A stretch of DNA of 64,000 nt from Stenomitos frigidus_A (lineage in GTDB: Bacteria; Cyanobacteriota; Cyanobacteriia; Leptolyngbyales; Leptolyngbyaceae), in the NCBI RefSeq assembly GCF_963877135.1, contig NZ_CAWNSW010000009.1, positions 13,812-77,811 of the forward strand, in the 5' to 3' direction. A program made the position numbers and the translations under genes. A model generated the notes under the pieces. It did not search any database, had not been told where the DNA came from, and worked only from the letters and a program-made list of their open reading frames with translations. Of this stretch, positions 51,238 to 60,175 are shown in pieces (the first letter of the stretch is position 1; each line of letters opens with the position of its first letter).

Positions 51238-52794
51238 ATGCCAGTCAAAAATTTTCGTCACGTTCGCAAAGCAACGGTTGTCAAAACACCCGATGGTGGA
51301 CAGATTAAACTCGGCAGCTATCGTCCCGACAAAAAAAATCCTAACGACAAAACGTATAAATCCAGTCGATCGACCGACGATTTGCCGTCAAAAGTTGATT
51401 TGCGCCCCTACATGACTCCGGTTGAAAATCAGGGGAACTCCAATAGCTGTACTGCTAACGCGATGGCAGGCGCGTATGAATATCTGGCAAAGCGGGTCAA
51501 AGGGTCTGCACACGATGTCAGCCGCCTGTTTATTTACTACAATGCCCGTGAGCTTGATGGTGCCACCGATTCGGATGAGGGCACCTATCTCCGGAGTTGC
51601 GTTAAGGTGCTGAAAAAATATGGCACCTGCGCCGAAACGACCTGGCCCTTTGATCTACACCGCATTTTTGAACCACCCCATGAAAGCGCCTATACCGAAG
51701 CGACCAGTTTTTTGATTGAAGATGCCTACCGGGTGAAGGTTGACCTCGATGCCATGCGGCAATGTTTGGCTGACGGCTACCCCTTCACCTTTGGGTTAGA
51801 TCTATTCTCATCGTTTCAAAAGGCTGGCTCGAAGGGTTTGGTGCCTATGCCCGATCCAGACAGCGAACAACATGATGGCGGACATGCCATGCTCTGCGTG
51901 GGTTACTCCGATGCCGATAAAGTGTTCATCGTCCGCAACTCCTGGGGCGAAGGTTGGGGCGATCACGGCTACTGCTACATCCCCTACGACTACATGACGA
52001 ATCCCGACCTCAATGGTGACTTGTGGGCGATTCGGCATGTGGCGGATGCGGATATCGACCTGAGCCAGGACATTCAAGGCGAACGGACGTCGTTATTTAG
52101 TGGTGCAACCGCCGCGATCGCCCATGCGATGCAGCTTCCTAGGGCTAGCCGCACAACCGAGTATGACAACGACTACACCGTCGAATACGCCGCTCAATCA
52201 GTTTTCGTCAACGGGGGATTCATCGCCATTTCAGACTACGAAGATCTGGATTCGCTGTACTTCGCTGAATATGAGGACGAGTACGAAGAATTTACGCTGA
52301 CAGAGACCTCTGAAGAAACCGAGTATAGCTACGAGGAAACCTCTGAAGAGACTTCTGAAGAAACTGAGTATAGCTACGAGGAAACCTCTGAAGAATCTGA
52401 AGAATCTGAAGAGACAGAAGACAGCTACGAAGAGGAGTCTGAAGAGGAGGAATCGGAGGACGAGGACGAGGAGTCTGAGGACGAAAATGAAGAAGACTCT
52501 GAGGAAATAGAAGACAGCTACGAAGAAGACTCTGAAGACGACGAATCTGAAGAAGAGGATTCCGAAGAAGAGGATTCCGAAGAGGACGAAGAGTCTGAAG
52601 AAGAAGACTCTGAAGAGACAGAAGACAGCTACGAAGAGGACTCTGAAGAGGACGAATCTGAAGAAGAGGATTCCGAAGAAGAGGAGTCTGAAGCAGAACC
52701 CGAAGAGGAATCTGAAGAGGACTATGGAGATGCTGAAGCCAGCTACGACGAAGGCGGTGAAGACGAAGGCGGCGGCGAAGGTGAGGAGGAATAG
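51238..52794 (+). CDS. Papain-like (C1) cysteine protease with long acidic tail
   Basis: A 518-residue protein from the ATG at 51238; an ATG at 51196 would add 14 residues. Catalytic residues are Gln65 (NQGNSNSC), Cys71, His216 (GGHAMLCVGY) and Asn234 (RNSWGEGWG), all in C1A order. There is no signal peptide and only a short N-terminal segment instead of a full propeptide. After about residue 350 the chain becomes a tail of about 165 residues of Glu, Asp, Ser and Tyr (units like DSYEE, SEEED) with a Gly-rich end. The tail may bind calcium or basic partners or keep the enzyme soluble; that is inference. A 15-bp hairpin terminator follows. Confidence 0.85.
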   Translation: MPVKNFRHVRKATVVKTPDGGQIKLGSYRPDKKNPNDKTYKSSRSTDDLPSKVDLRPYMTPVENQGNSNSCTANAMAGAYEYLAKRVKGSAHDVSRLFIYYNARELDGATDSDEGTYLRSCVKVLKKYGTCAETTWPFDLHRIFEPPHESAYTEATSFLIEDAYRVKVDLDAMRQCLADGYPFTFGLDLFSSFQKAGSKGLVPMPDPDSEQHDGGHAMLCVGYSDADKVFIVRNSWGEGWGDHGYCYIPYDYMTNPDLNGDLWAIRHVADADIDLSQDIQGERTSLFSGATAAIAHAMQLPRASRTTEYDNDYTVEYAAQSVFVNGGFIAISDYEDLDSLYFAEYEDEYEEFTLTETSEETEYSYEETSEETSEETEYSYEETSEESEESEETEDSYEEESEEEESEDEDEESEDENEEDSEEIEDSYEEDSEDDESEEEDSEEEDSEEDEESEEEDSEETEDSYEEDSEEDESEEEDSEEEESEAEPEEESEEDYGDAEASYDEGGEDEGGGEGEEE

Positions 52795-52809
52795 GTAAGT
52801 GTCACCCAA

Positions 52810-52842
52810 AGGCCTCCGATTTCTCTAAGAAATCGGAGGCCT
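52810..52842. terminator. Bidirectional hairpin terminator
   Basis: A 15-bp perfect stem AGGCCTCCGATTTCT / AGAAATCGGAGGCCT with a 3-base loop, between the convergent protease gene and queC. The A/T flanks are short, so bidirectional termination is likely but not proven. Confidence 0.85.
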
Positions 52843-52848
52843 AAAAGC

Positions 52849-53550
52849 TCAAAGGGATGGGCTATGAAGTGTTTGCCCGATCGCCGTTGCCAGTGCCGCA
52901 TGTCCCGCTTCAATCAGGGCACGATCGCGAATGCGGCAGGAATCACATAGCCCGCAAGGCTCTTCTTTGCCTTCGTAACAAGACCAGGTTTGGGCGATCG
53001 GCACTCCCAGTTTCAGAGCACGACGCACAATATCGGCTTTGCTATCCATCACTAACGGTGCGACCAGCTTTGGCGCGTTGCCTTCAAGCCCTGCTTTAGA
53101 AGACAGTCTGGCGAGATGCTGAAATGCCTCCAGATACGCAGGTCGGCAGTCGGGATAGCCGGAGTAGTCTACGGCATTGATGCCCAGGTAAATGGCGTCT
53201 GCGTCTTTGGCTTCTGCCAGTGAAAGGGCGATCGCGATAAACACGGTATTGCGCCCCGGCACATAGGTATTTGGGATGACGTTGGTTTGGACACCGTCAT
53301 GTGGCATGGTGACAGTCTGATCAGTCAGTGAAGAACCGCCCCACTGTGCCAGATTGACCACCATAATGAAGTGCTCCTGGATGCCCAGTTGAGCAGCAAT
53401 TTGCTTAGCGGCAAGGAGTTCGCGCACATGGCGTTGCCCATAGTTAAGAGACAAGGCAATGATACGGTAACCATCGGCGATCGCCTGAGCCGCTGCAGTG
53501 GCGGAATCAAGCCCGCCTGAAAGTAACACAATGGCGATCGGCGGCATCAT
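52849..53550 (-). CDS. queC: 7-cyano-7-deazaguanine synthase QueC
   Basis: A 233-residue ATP-dependent enzyme converting carboxy-deazaguanine to preQ0 in queuosine biosynthesis. PP-loop SGGLDSATAA near the N-terminus; zinc ligands in CYEGKEEPCGLCDSCRIR near the C-terminus; conserved YVPGRNTVFIAIALSLAEA and AIYLGINAVDYSGYPDCRP between them. Two ATGs at 53550 and 53547 are equivalent. No other queuosine gene is nearby. Confidence 0.96.
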   Translation of the reverse strand: MMPPIAIVLLSGGLDSATAAAQAIADGYRIIALSLNYGQRHVRELLAAKQIAAQLGIQEHFIMVVNLAQWGGSSLTDQTVTMPHDGVQTNVIPNTYVPGRNTVFIAIALSLAEAKDADAIYLGINAVDYSGYPDCRPAYLEAFQHLARLSSKAGLEGNAPKLVAPLVMDSKADIVRRALKLGVPIAQTWSCYEGKEEPCGLCDSCRIRDRALIEAGHAALATAIGQTLHSPSL

Positions 53551-53646
53551 CGACTCCGAGACTGTAAATTCTGAGACTATTCATCAGATTGTGGCTGGGA
53601 AAGTAGAGATATTCCTTGATCACAACATCCACCGAATGCGATCGCA

Positions 53647-53967
53647 CTAACGCCTGGTTTCCAGCAATTGTTCCACAATGCGAGACAGTCGCGCCACGCT
53701 TTCGGCTTGCTGCTGGCTGGTTTTAGATTGCTCCCTGACCGTTTCTTTAATTTCTGCCATGTCGGCTCTAAATTCAGTCATGCCATCGGTTAAGTGGCTG
53801 ATCTGGACGCTGACTTCAGCAATTTGAGCGCTGTTTGCTTTGATGGTTTCCTTAATTTCTGCCATGTCGGCTCTAAATTCGGTCGTACTTTCGGTGAGCC
53901 TGCCGATCTGCTCGGTGATGATTTCGAGGCGATGATCAATGGTGTCAAGCCGTTGTTCTGTTGTCAT
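53647..53967 (-). CDS. Small coiled-coil protein with internal duplication
   Basis: A 106-residue, highly charged heptad-rich helix (RLDTIDHRLEIITEQIGRLTEST..). The unit TEFRADMAEIKET occurs twice, 35 residues apart. The DNA of the unit is almost identical over 30 bp (53746-53775 and 53851-53880), showing a duplication. Similar short coiled-coil proteins are common in cyanobacteria; no function known. It stands between queC and the mannosyltransferase gene. Confidence 0.7.
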   Translation of the reverse strand: MTTEQRLDTIDHRLEIITEQIGRLTESTTEFRADMAEIKETIKANSAQIAEVSVQISHLTDGMTEFRADMAEIKETVREQSKTSQQQAESVARLSRIVEQLLETRR

Positions 53968-54151
53968 AGCAGTGACATTTGTACGATCGCTCGCTCGTCC
54001 GCATCGTCTGGCTTATTCTACATGCTTTGCGATCGGTTCTGGTGGCAGGAGGCTGACCGCTACGTTGCTAAACTTTGCCACTCAAGGTCTATGGCTGACC
54101 CTCTTCCCTGTGCGAAAGTAGGAACGCATATGGAAGGACTGAACGTGAGCT

Positions 54152-55687
54152 ATGAGTTTGTTAAAAAAGCCGTCAGGTTTGTCTGACTCCTGGTTCAAGA
54201 TTGGCTTGGCTGGATTGCTGATCGTGTCCCTTGCTCTGCGCTTTTGGGGCTTGGGGCGGTTCAACAGTTTGGTCTTTGATGAAGTCTACTACGTCAAATT
54301 TGCCCACGATTACCTGACTAAGACTCCGCTCTTTGATGGTCATCCACCGCTGAGCAAGTATTTGATTGCGATCGGTATTTGGCTGGGCAATCAGATGCCG
54401 ATCGGTCACGATACGGCTAATCGTCTCGCAGGTGCCGAATACACAACATGGAGTTACCGCTGGCTCAACGCGCTGACAGGTTCTTTCATCCCATTGGTAG
54501 TGGCAGGGATTGCCTATCAATTGAGCCAGCGGCGCAGTTATGCCTTTCTTGCGGGGCTTTTTGCAGCGCTGGATGGCTTATTTTTAGTCGAGTCCCGTTA
54601 TGCATTGAATAACGTCTATCTTGTCATCTTTGGGCTACTGGGGTTGTGGTGCTTTCTACTGGCGTTGGAGGCGCGATCGCCCTGGCGTAGCGTTTATTTG
54701 GTCGGTTCCGGCATCTTCTTTGGAGCCTCCGCCTCGATCAAGTGGAATGGACTCTGGTTTCTCTTTGGTGCCTATGGGCTGTGGTTGGTCGCCTGGTTGC
54801 TCCGCTGGCTCCAGTCTAAATTTCCCCGTAATACTGAACTGGCTGTATTGAATACTGCGACAGAAGCAGGGCCGACTAATCAGATACACAGCCCACTACA
54901 ACGGTTGACGCGATTAGCGCCGTGGCAACTGGTGCTAAACCTGGTTGTTGTGCCAGCGGTGTTTTACCGCCTGATCTGGATTCCTCATTTGAAGTTCTAT
55001 ACGACAGCCAGCTTTTGGGAACTGCAGAAACAAATCTTGGATTATCACGAGCGTGTGGGGAGTGGACCGAAAGTGCATCCCTATTGCGCAGAATGGTACA
55101 CCTGGATTTTTATGTGGCGTCCGGTCGCTTACTACTACAAAGTGGAAGCTCAAGGTGGCCCGCTGTTCTCTAGTGACCCCTCTGTGCGACCCGGTAGTAC
55201 GGTGATTTACGATGTTCATGCGATCGGCAATCCGCTGCTTTGGTGGCTGTCGACCCTGGCGATCGTGCTGATGTTCATTGTGCTAACGCAACAGATTGTG
55301 ACCTGGCTGACGGTGCAAGGTGACGCTCAAGGACAGTCTGGCGAGGAGCTGTTAGACAACGATCGCCGCCCGCTCTTAAATGCGACCGAAGTCTGGTTAG
55401 CGCTCTTTCTCTGCGTGAACTACGCCGCCAACTTGCTGCCCTGGGTTCGGGTGACCCGCTGCACGTTTTTGTATCACTACATGGGCGCTTCGGTGTTTGC
55501 GTCGATGGCGATCGCCTGGTTAGTCGATCGTTGGCTCCACAGTAAGCAAGCCAACTTGAGAACCATTGGCATCGTTGCGATCGTTCTCATCGTACTGGCG
55601 TTTATCTTCTGGTTGCCCATCTACTTAGGGTTGCCGCTCTCGTCGCTCGAATTTCGCCTGCGAATGTGGCTACCGTCGTGGGTTTAG
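54152..55687 (+). CDS. PMT-family protein mannosyltransferase
   Basis: A 511-residue multi-pass membrane enzyme of family GT39. The first loop has the acidic motif FDEVYYVKFAHDYL and then DGHPPLSKYLIAIG, the catalytic-loop signature of protein O-mannosyltransferases. About ten membrane helices are visible. The C-terminal four-helix end is typical (PWVRVTRCTFLYHYMGASVFASMAIAWLVDRWL). It uses a polyprenyl-phosphate mannose donor on the outer face of the membrane. It is preceded by about 180 bp without a gene and followed by a long repeat tract. The substrate protein is not known. Confidence 0.87.
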   Translation: MSLLKKPSGLSDSWFKIGLAGLLIVSLALRFWGLGRFNSLVFDEVYYVKFAHDYLTKTPLFDGHPPLSKYLIAIGIWLGNQMPIGHDTANRLAGAEYTTWSYRWLNALTGSFIPLVVAGIAYQLSQRRSYAFLAGLFAALDGLFLVESRYALNNVYLVIFGLLGLWCFLLALEARSPWRSVYLVGSGIFFGASASIKWNGLWFLFGAYGLWLVAWLLRWLQSKFPRNTELAVLNTATEAGPTNQIHSPLQRLTRLAPWQLVLNLVVVPAVFYRLIWIPHLKFYTTASFWELQKQILDYHERVGSGPKVHPYCAEWYTWIFMWRPVAYYYKVEAQGGPLFSSDPSVRPGSTVIYDVHAIGNPLLWWLSTLAIVLMFIVLTQQIVTWLTVQGDAQGQSGEELLDNDRRPLLNATEVWLALFLCVNYAANLLPWVRVTRCTFLYHYMGASVFASMAIAWLVDRWLHSKQANLRTIGIVAIVLIVLAFIFWLPIYLGLPLSSLEFRLRMWLPSWV

Positions 55688-55689
55688 GG

Positions 55690-55842
55690 AGGGGAGAGTT
55701 TTGAGTTTTGTATAGCCTTCGGTATTCAAGAAACGCGAAGCGTTTCCGTAGCTTTGGCTTCCTGAAGGGTAGGAAATATTTTGAGTTTTGAGTAGCGCTT
55801 CGCGCCGCTACGCTAGAGAGTTTTGAGTTTTGAATTTTGACC
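55690..55842. repeat. Composite heptamer and hairpin repeat
   Basis: GAGTTTTGAGTTTTG; then hairpin AAACGC-GAA-GCGTTT (55731-55745) within a longer imperfect fold; then TTTTGAG units; the TAGCGCTTCGCGCCGCTA hairpin; CGCTAGAGAG; and TTTTGAG units again. It fills the whole gap between the convergent mannosyltransferase and trmB genes and is the largest example in the window. Confidence 0.75.
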
Positions 55843-55844
55843 TA

Positions 55845-56498
55845 CTAACCACCAACCACTTTCCTGACAAACACCGATCGGTATACGGCTTCTCCCCGCT
55901 CCATTGTTGAAGTTTCGCGTTCGGTGGGGATGGGGAGAGGGTTTGTCGGTAGCCAGTCAGCACTCTTGCAGGTAAAGGCGGTATGGGCGGCGAGACGATC
56001 GCGCATCTCTATGGCAACTTCTGCCACATCAGATTGGATGAAGACGGTGCCATCGGGCGCTAGGGCGTCTGCCAGAGCTTCGATTAGATCTGGCTGTACG
56101 ACGCGGCGCTTTTGGTGTTTGCGCTTGAACCACGGGTCGGGAAATTGAATAGACACTTGTTGGAGCCTTCCCGCAGGGAGCGATTGCAATAACGGGCGTA
56201 GGGAATTGTTGGCGTTGCAAAAGAGATAGTGCAGGTTGGTCAAACCCAACTCCGTTTTCCAACCGTTCGCCTGATCAACCAACGGTTCCCGAATCTCCAG
56301 TCCCAGAAAATTCCAGTCTGGCTGCACCTGTGCCATTTGCAAGAGGAACCGACCCTTGCCGCAACCAATGTCTAGATGAAGCGGTCGATCGAAGGCATGA
56401 TAAAGACTGTCCCAGTCAGGTGGGCTGATGGGCGTCTGATATTTCTTACTGAGTGGGTTGACATGCTCACGCACACGCACAATAGACAAGTGAGGCAC
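55845..56498 (-). CDS. trmB: tRNA (guanine-N7)-methyltransferase TrmB
   Basis: A 217-residue SAM-dependent enzyme that methylates G46 of tRNA. SAM-binding loop LDIGCGKGRFLLQMA; later QFPDPWFKRKHQKRRVVQPDLIEAL, the family signature with the catalytic Asp; C-terminal TEREVST-like segment read here as PTERETSTMERGEAVYRSVF. The start is GTG at 56498, only 2 bp from the ATG of the divergent metallophosphoesterase; a TTG three codons in would be the alternative. Confidence 0.94.
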   Translation of the reverse strand: MPHLSIVRVREHVNPLSKKYQTPISPPDWDSLYHAFDRPLHLDIGCGKGRFLLQMAQVQPDWNFLGLEIREPLVDQANGWKTELGLTNLHYLFCNANNSLRPLLQSLPAGRLQQVSIQFPDPWFKRKHQKRRVVQPDLIEALADALAPDGTVFIQSDVAEVAIEMRDRLAAHTAFTCKSADWLPTNPLPIPTERETSTMERGEAVYRSVFVRKVVGG

Positions 56499-56500
56499 CT

Positions 56501-57604
56501 ATGAGTCTTAATTTTCGCTTTGCTGTCATTAGCGATCTACACATTGCCCTACCGCAGACGATTTGGAACCATCCCAGCCGCTTTCATTTGGTTGAAGTCA
56601 GCATTCCGGTCTTGGAAAACATTCTCGATCGCTTGAGCGAGTGTGAGCTTGATTTCCTTCTCCTGCCTGGCGATTTGACCCAGCATGGCGAACCGGCAAA
56701 CCACACCTGGCTGGCAGAACGGTTGGCGCAACTACCATATCCGACGTATGTGATCCCTGGTAACCATGATGTACCCAGTTTGCAGGCTAATCATACGTCG
56801 ATCGGGCTAGCGGACTTTCCACACTACTACCGATCGTTTGGCTATGACAATCCCAAGCAACTGTATTACACCTGCCAATTGCTGCCAGGAGTGCGACTGA
56901 TTGCGCTGAACTCTAATCAGTTTAATGCTCAAGACAAGCAATTGGGATGCTTAGATGATGAGCAATTGGTCTGGCTGCAGCAAGTGCTAGAAACCCACCA
57001 AAACGATTTGATTCTGGTCATGATTCACCACAACGTTGTGGAACATCTGCCAGGACAAGCTCGCCATCCGATCGGGCAGCGTTACATGCTGGACAATGCG
57101 CCAACACTGCTTCAACTGCTGCGCAACGCGGGTGTGCAGTTAGTGTTTACAGGGCATTTGCATGTGCAGGATGTCGCTTACTCTAAAGGGGTTTATGACA
57201 TCACAACTGGATCGCTGGTGAGCTATCCCCATCCCTATCGTGTGCTGGAGTTGCAGACGGACGATCGCGGTCAGCGATCGCTCCAAATCACCTCCGGTCG
57301 CGTTGAGTCTGTGCCTGGGTGGGAGACGTTGCAGCAAACGTCGCGTGACTTCATGGGCGATCGATCCCAGCCGTTTATGCTCCAGCTCTTAATGCAGCCA
57401 GCCTTGAAGTTATCTCAGGCTGAAGCTGAGGCACTTGCCCCTAGCCTGCGCTACTTTTGGGCAGACCTTGCCAATGGTGACGCGACGTTCACGTTTCCTG
57501 AGTTTCCTAACGCTGCCCGTCGCCACTTTGAGCGCTTTAGCGCGATCGACGCCGAGGGTCAGCCACAATCGATCGATAACGCCGTAACCTTACGCTTGTC
57601 ATAA
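56501..57604 (+). CDS. Metallophosphoesterase (CpdA/Icc-like)
   Basis: A 367-residue calcineurin-like phosphoesterase. Metal-ligand motifs in order: ISDLHIA (Asp-His), LLPGDLTQHGE (GD..), VIPGNHDV (GNHD), MIHHNVVEH and FTGHLHVQD (GHxH). The C-terminal 100 residues form a separate helical region. The CpdA branch includes cyclic-nucleotide phosphodiesterases, but substrate cannot be told from sequence. GAGG lies six bases before the ATG. It is divergent from trmB with 2 bp between start codons; the small membrane-protein gene follows on the same strand 26 bp later. Confidence 0.87.
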   Translation: MSLNFRFAVISDLHIALPQTIWNHPSRFHLVEVSIPVLENILDRLSECELDFLLLPGDLTQHGEPANHTWLAERLAQLPYPTYVIPGNHDVPSLQANHTSIGLADFPHYYRSFGYDNPKQLYYTCQLLPGVRLIALNSNQFNAQDKQLGCLDDEQLVWLQQVLETHQNDLILVMIHHNVVEHLPGQARHPIGQRYMLDNAPTLLQLLRNAGVQLVFTGHLHVQDVAYSKGVYDITTGSLVSYPHPYRVLELQTDDRGQRSLQITSGRVESVPGWETLQQTSRDFMGDRSQPFMLQLLMQPALKLSQAEAEALAPSLRYFWADLANGDATFTFPEFPNAARRHFERFSAIDAEGQPQSIDNAVTLRLS

Positions 57605-57630
57605 CGAATTTAGATCTAGGAGTGTTTAGA

Positions 57631-57966
57631 TTGAGTAGTGGAATGACTTTACTGGTACTGCTTATGGCGGCTGTACTAGAGGTAGGTGGCGATGCCTTGG
57701 TGCGATCGGGTTTGCAAAGTACGGTCTTGCTAAGGCGCACTGAATTGATACTGCTGGGCGGCCTTGTCTTGCTGTCTTACGGTGTGGTTGTAAACCTTCC
57801 ACTCTGGGACTTTGGGCGCTTGCTGGGTGTCTACGTGACGCTGTTTTTCTTGGTCGCTCAACTGATCAACTGGTTTGGCTTTGGTCTCAAGCCTACCGTG
57901 CCGATTCTAGTCGGAGGGGCCTTAATCATGACGGGTGGCTTGGTAATTTCTTTTTGGAGACCTTGA
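57631..57966 (+). CDS. Small DMT/YnfA-like membrane protein
   Basis: About 111 residues, four membrane helices. Motifs LEVGGDALVRSGL in helix 1 and WDFGRLLGVYVTLFFLVAQ in helix 3 recall the YnfA/SMR branch of the drug/metabolite transporter superfamily, small proteins that work as dimers. TTG at 57631 is preferred because AGGAG (57618-57622) lies eight bases before it; an ATG at 57643 is the other choice and a GTG at 57622 would overlap the ribosome site. Transport substrate unknown. Confidence 0.65.
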   Translation: MSSGMTLLVLLMAAVLEVGGDALVRSGLQSTVLLRRTELILLGGLVLLSYGVVVNLPLWDFGRLLGVYVTLFFLVAQLINWFGFGLKPTVPILVGGALIMTGGLVISFWRP

Positions 57967-57978
57967 GATTGCAGCGAT

Positions 57979-58095
57979 CAGCGATCAGCAATTCTCAGAG
58001 TTTTGAGTTTTGAGTTCTGCTTTGCATTGCAACCCCAGCGAGTTTTGAGTTAATTCTGCTGCCTCTGCTGCCCTTTCTGCTTCTGCTTCCTGCCT
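57979..58095. repeat. Heptamer and CTGCTTC-type repeats
   Basis: GAGTTTTGAGTTTTGAG, a degenerate hairpin copy, GAGTTTTGAG, then CTGCTGC/CTTCTGC units up to the end of the FIST gene. It fills the gap between two convergent genes. Confidence 0.65.
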
Positions 58096-58097
58096 TC

Positions 58098-59369
58098 TTA
58101 CGGTTGCCGTACAATCCCAAACGCGGAGGTGAACCCATGTAGGAAGGTGCTGTTGCCGACAGGCCCGATTTCGCCACTGCAAAAGAAACCACTCAAGGGT
58201 ACGTCAGGAAAATAACGACTGAAAAGGTGGGAATCGAAGTTGGGTTCGTCGTATAAACGTTCCCCCCTTCCCACACAGGCAAACATGAGTGCGCCGATCG
58301 CGTCAGTCGGTTTTGTCTGCTGATAGCGTTCAAGCAGCATTTCCAGGTCTTCGGCTGACGCTTCGGCATCACGCAAATGAAACTGAATGCGCTGGCCGGG
58401 GCGAATACGATCGCCAATCGCGATCGCGCCAACTCTGGGATCGACCCCTAACAAATATCGGATCAAAAAGTCTCCCTGCTCTAAGTCTTGTTTAAATTCA
58501 TTCTGAGCGACACCCACGAAGAGCGCATTTTGCGCCAGCATCCGGTCTTCTTCGTCAAGCGTCTGAATCAGATCCTGTAGCACTTCTAAAGGCGTACGCT
58601 TTTGGGACACTCGTGAGCTGCCACCATGCGGTACAGGGTTTGAGTCTTCCTGCTCTTCTAGCCCTAAGAGAATATTTCGCTCGCCCTCTGTCACCCAGTA
58701 CGGTTGACCGATCGGTCGGCAACCCTGAGCGACGATGGTCTCTAAGACAACATTGCCGCTCAGGGTAAGGCCAACCAAGCCTTCACGGTATAAGCGGTAA
58801 TCACAGAACAAACCGCTACTGCCGTCATTGGCGGCAGCGCTGGCAACGCCGCCTACCTTAACCGACCCAGGATAGGCAAAATCTAACCCCTGTAGCAGAT
58901 CATTAATTTTAGAAAAGGACTGATCAGCCAGTAAAACGAATTGTGGTTGGTCATCAATTGGCACATCAATCAACTCCACCCAGGCATCGGGCGCACTGTC
59001 TAAATCAGGCAACTGCTCGGCGGTGAGGTGAAACGATCGTACGGTTACGCCTGGCAGCGTCGCTAGCGTGAGCACGATCGCGGGCTCACCTTCCACTTCC
59101 TGTGGCTGTCCGTTGCCCTTCGTCCCAACCACACCCGTCCCACCACACCCAATGATCGGTATGGCTGGCAACCGCTCCTGTAGCAGCGGCATTAAACGAG
59201 AATACTCACTAGCAAAGGCGGCGGCAATAAAGACAAAGCCAACATTGGGGGGCTCTCGCATTGCTGCTTGTGCCTTTTGCACCACATCATCAACGGCTGC
59301 TTCTAGTGAAGGACGAGTGGACAGCGCACTGACCCACTGCATTGAATTGGCGATGTCTCCTCCTGTCAT
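58098..59369 (-). CDS. FIST-domain sensory protein
   Basis: A 423-residue protein from the ATG at 59369, preceded on the minus strand by GGGGGAGGAG; an open extension of 35 codons upstream is less likely. N-terminal FIST_N region (VGFVFIAAAFASEYSRLMPLLQERLPAIPIIGCGGTGVVG) and C-terminal FIST_C region (FLIRYLLGVDPRVGAIAIGDRIRPGQRIQFHLRDAEAS, FACVGRGERLYDEPNFDSHLFSRYFPDVPLSGFFCSGEIGPVG). FIST domains are proposed to bind small ligands such as amino acids and occur in signalling proteins. No kinase or cyclase is fused or adjacent, so the output is unknown. Confidence 0.87.
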   Translation of the reverse strand: MTGGDIANSMQWVSALSTRPSLEAAVDDVVQKAQAAMREPPNVGFVFIAAAFASEYSRLMPLLQERLPAIPIIGCGGTGVVGTKGNGQPQEVEGEPAIVLTLATLPGVTVRSFHLTAEQLPDLDSAPDAWVELIDVPIDDQPQFVLLADQSFSKINDLLQGLDFAYPGSVKVGGVASAAANDGSSGLFCDYRLYREGLVGLTLSGNVVLETIVAQGCRPIGQPYWVTEGERNILLGLEEQEDSNPVPHGGSSRVSQKRTPLEVLQDLIQTLDEEDRMLAQNALFVGVAQNEFKQDLEQGDFLIRYLLGVDPRVGAIAIGDRIRPGQRIQFHLRDAEASAEDLEMLLERYQQTKPTDAIGALMFACVGRGERLYDEPNFDSHLFSRYFPDVPLSGFFCSGEIGPVGNSTFLHGFTSAFGIVRQP

Positions 59370-59785
59370 TGGCTCCTCCCCCTTTAAGCAAAGGATGATC
59401 ACCAGCGTAGCTGGAAATGTTTCGATCTTTCGAAGATTATGGGCAATTATTAGAACGGCCTCAATAATTCTCAAGCTTCGCTAGGGCGTTTTGCGGATCT
59501 GGTAAGGTGGTGTTAGCGTTACGATAAGTAAAGATGGAATGCTGTCCGTTATCCTCTGCTTTGTTGAGGCTAATGATCAATCTTTAATGATTAGGCAGGT
59601 TCCCATTGGCGCGCGATTGCTCTTTGCCCTACCAAGCAGAGCTGAAAACAGTGATGGATGTGAATGCACATCGATCGAGCGATCGGTAAGGTGCTGATGT
59701 TTGAAGGAGCGGCTGTAACTTACGAACCAGTAATTTACCAGCGCTTAACCCATACTTGATGAGAATGATTAGTAGCGAACAATCC
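59370..59785. other. Spacer between divergent FIST gene and cp12
   Basis: About 415 bp holding both promoters. Short open frames inside are chance. No tandem repeat or strong hairpin was seen. Confidence 0.35.
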
Positions 59786-60010
59786 ATGAGCGATATTAAA
59801 GAAAAAATCGAAGACGAGTTGCAGCAAGCCCGCGCTGCTTGCGACATCAACGGTAGCACCTCCCCTGAGTGTGCCGCAGCCTGGGACGCCGTCGAAGAAT
59901 TGCAAGCTGAAGCCGCGCATCAACGGGAAACCAAGCCTAAGAAAAACTCCCTTGAGATCTACTGCGACGATAATCCCGAAGCGGCTGAATGTCGTATCTA
60001 TGACGACTAA
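59786..60010 (+). CDS. cp12: Calvin-cycle regulator CP12
   Basis: A 74-residue disordered protein that binds GAPDH and phosphoribulokinase and switches off the Calvin cycle in the dark. Both redox Cys pairs are present: Cys19/Cys29 at the N-terminal hairpin and Cys60/Cys69 at the C-terminus. The AWDAVEEL core (about 32-39) and the GAPDH-binding end YCDDNPEAAECRIYDD are also present. The ATG at 59786 gives the standard length; ATGs at 59765 and 59759 are open but would add unusual residues. Confidence 0.96.
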   Translation: MSDIKEKIEDELQQARAACDINGSTSPECAAAWDAVEELQAEAAHQRETKPKKNSLEIYCDDNPEAAECRIYDD

Positions 60011-60175
60011 TGCCTGCTGACTCTAAGCGCCAAGCCCTGGATTCTCTGTAACGCTTGAGTGCGCAGGCTCATACATTGACGAGTAGCTGGAATGCCTCAC
60101 TGGCGTTTGAGTTACTCGTCAATTTTAATGTTTAAGCTTTAATGTAAGAATTGTTTCCGGTCGACCCTTATTTTT

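Noticed and set aside
52231..52809. Minus-strand frame of very hydrophobic Phe/Leu repeats, like a membrane protein
   Set aside because: It is the antisense of the GAA/GAG/GAC-rich acidic tail of the protease. Composition explains it fully and it has no start context.
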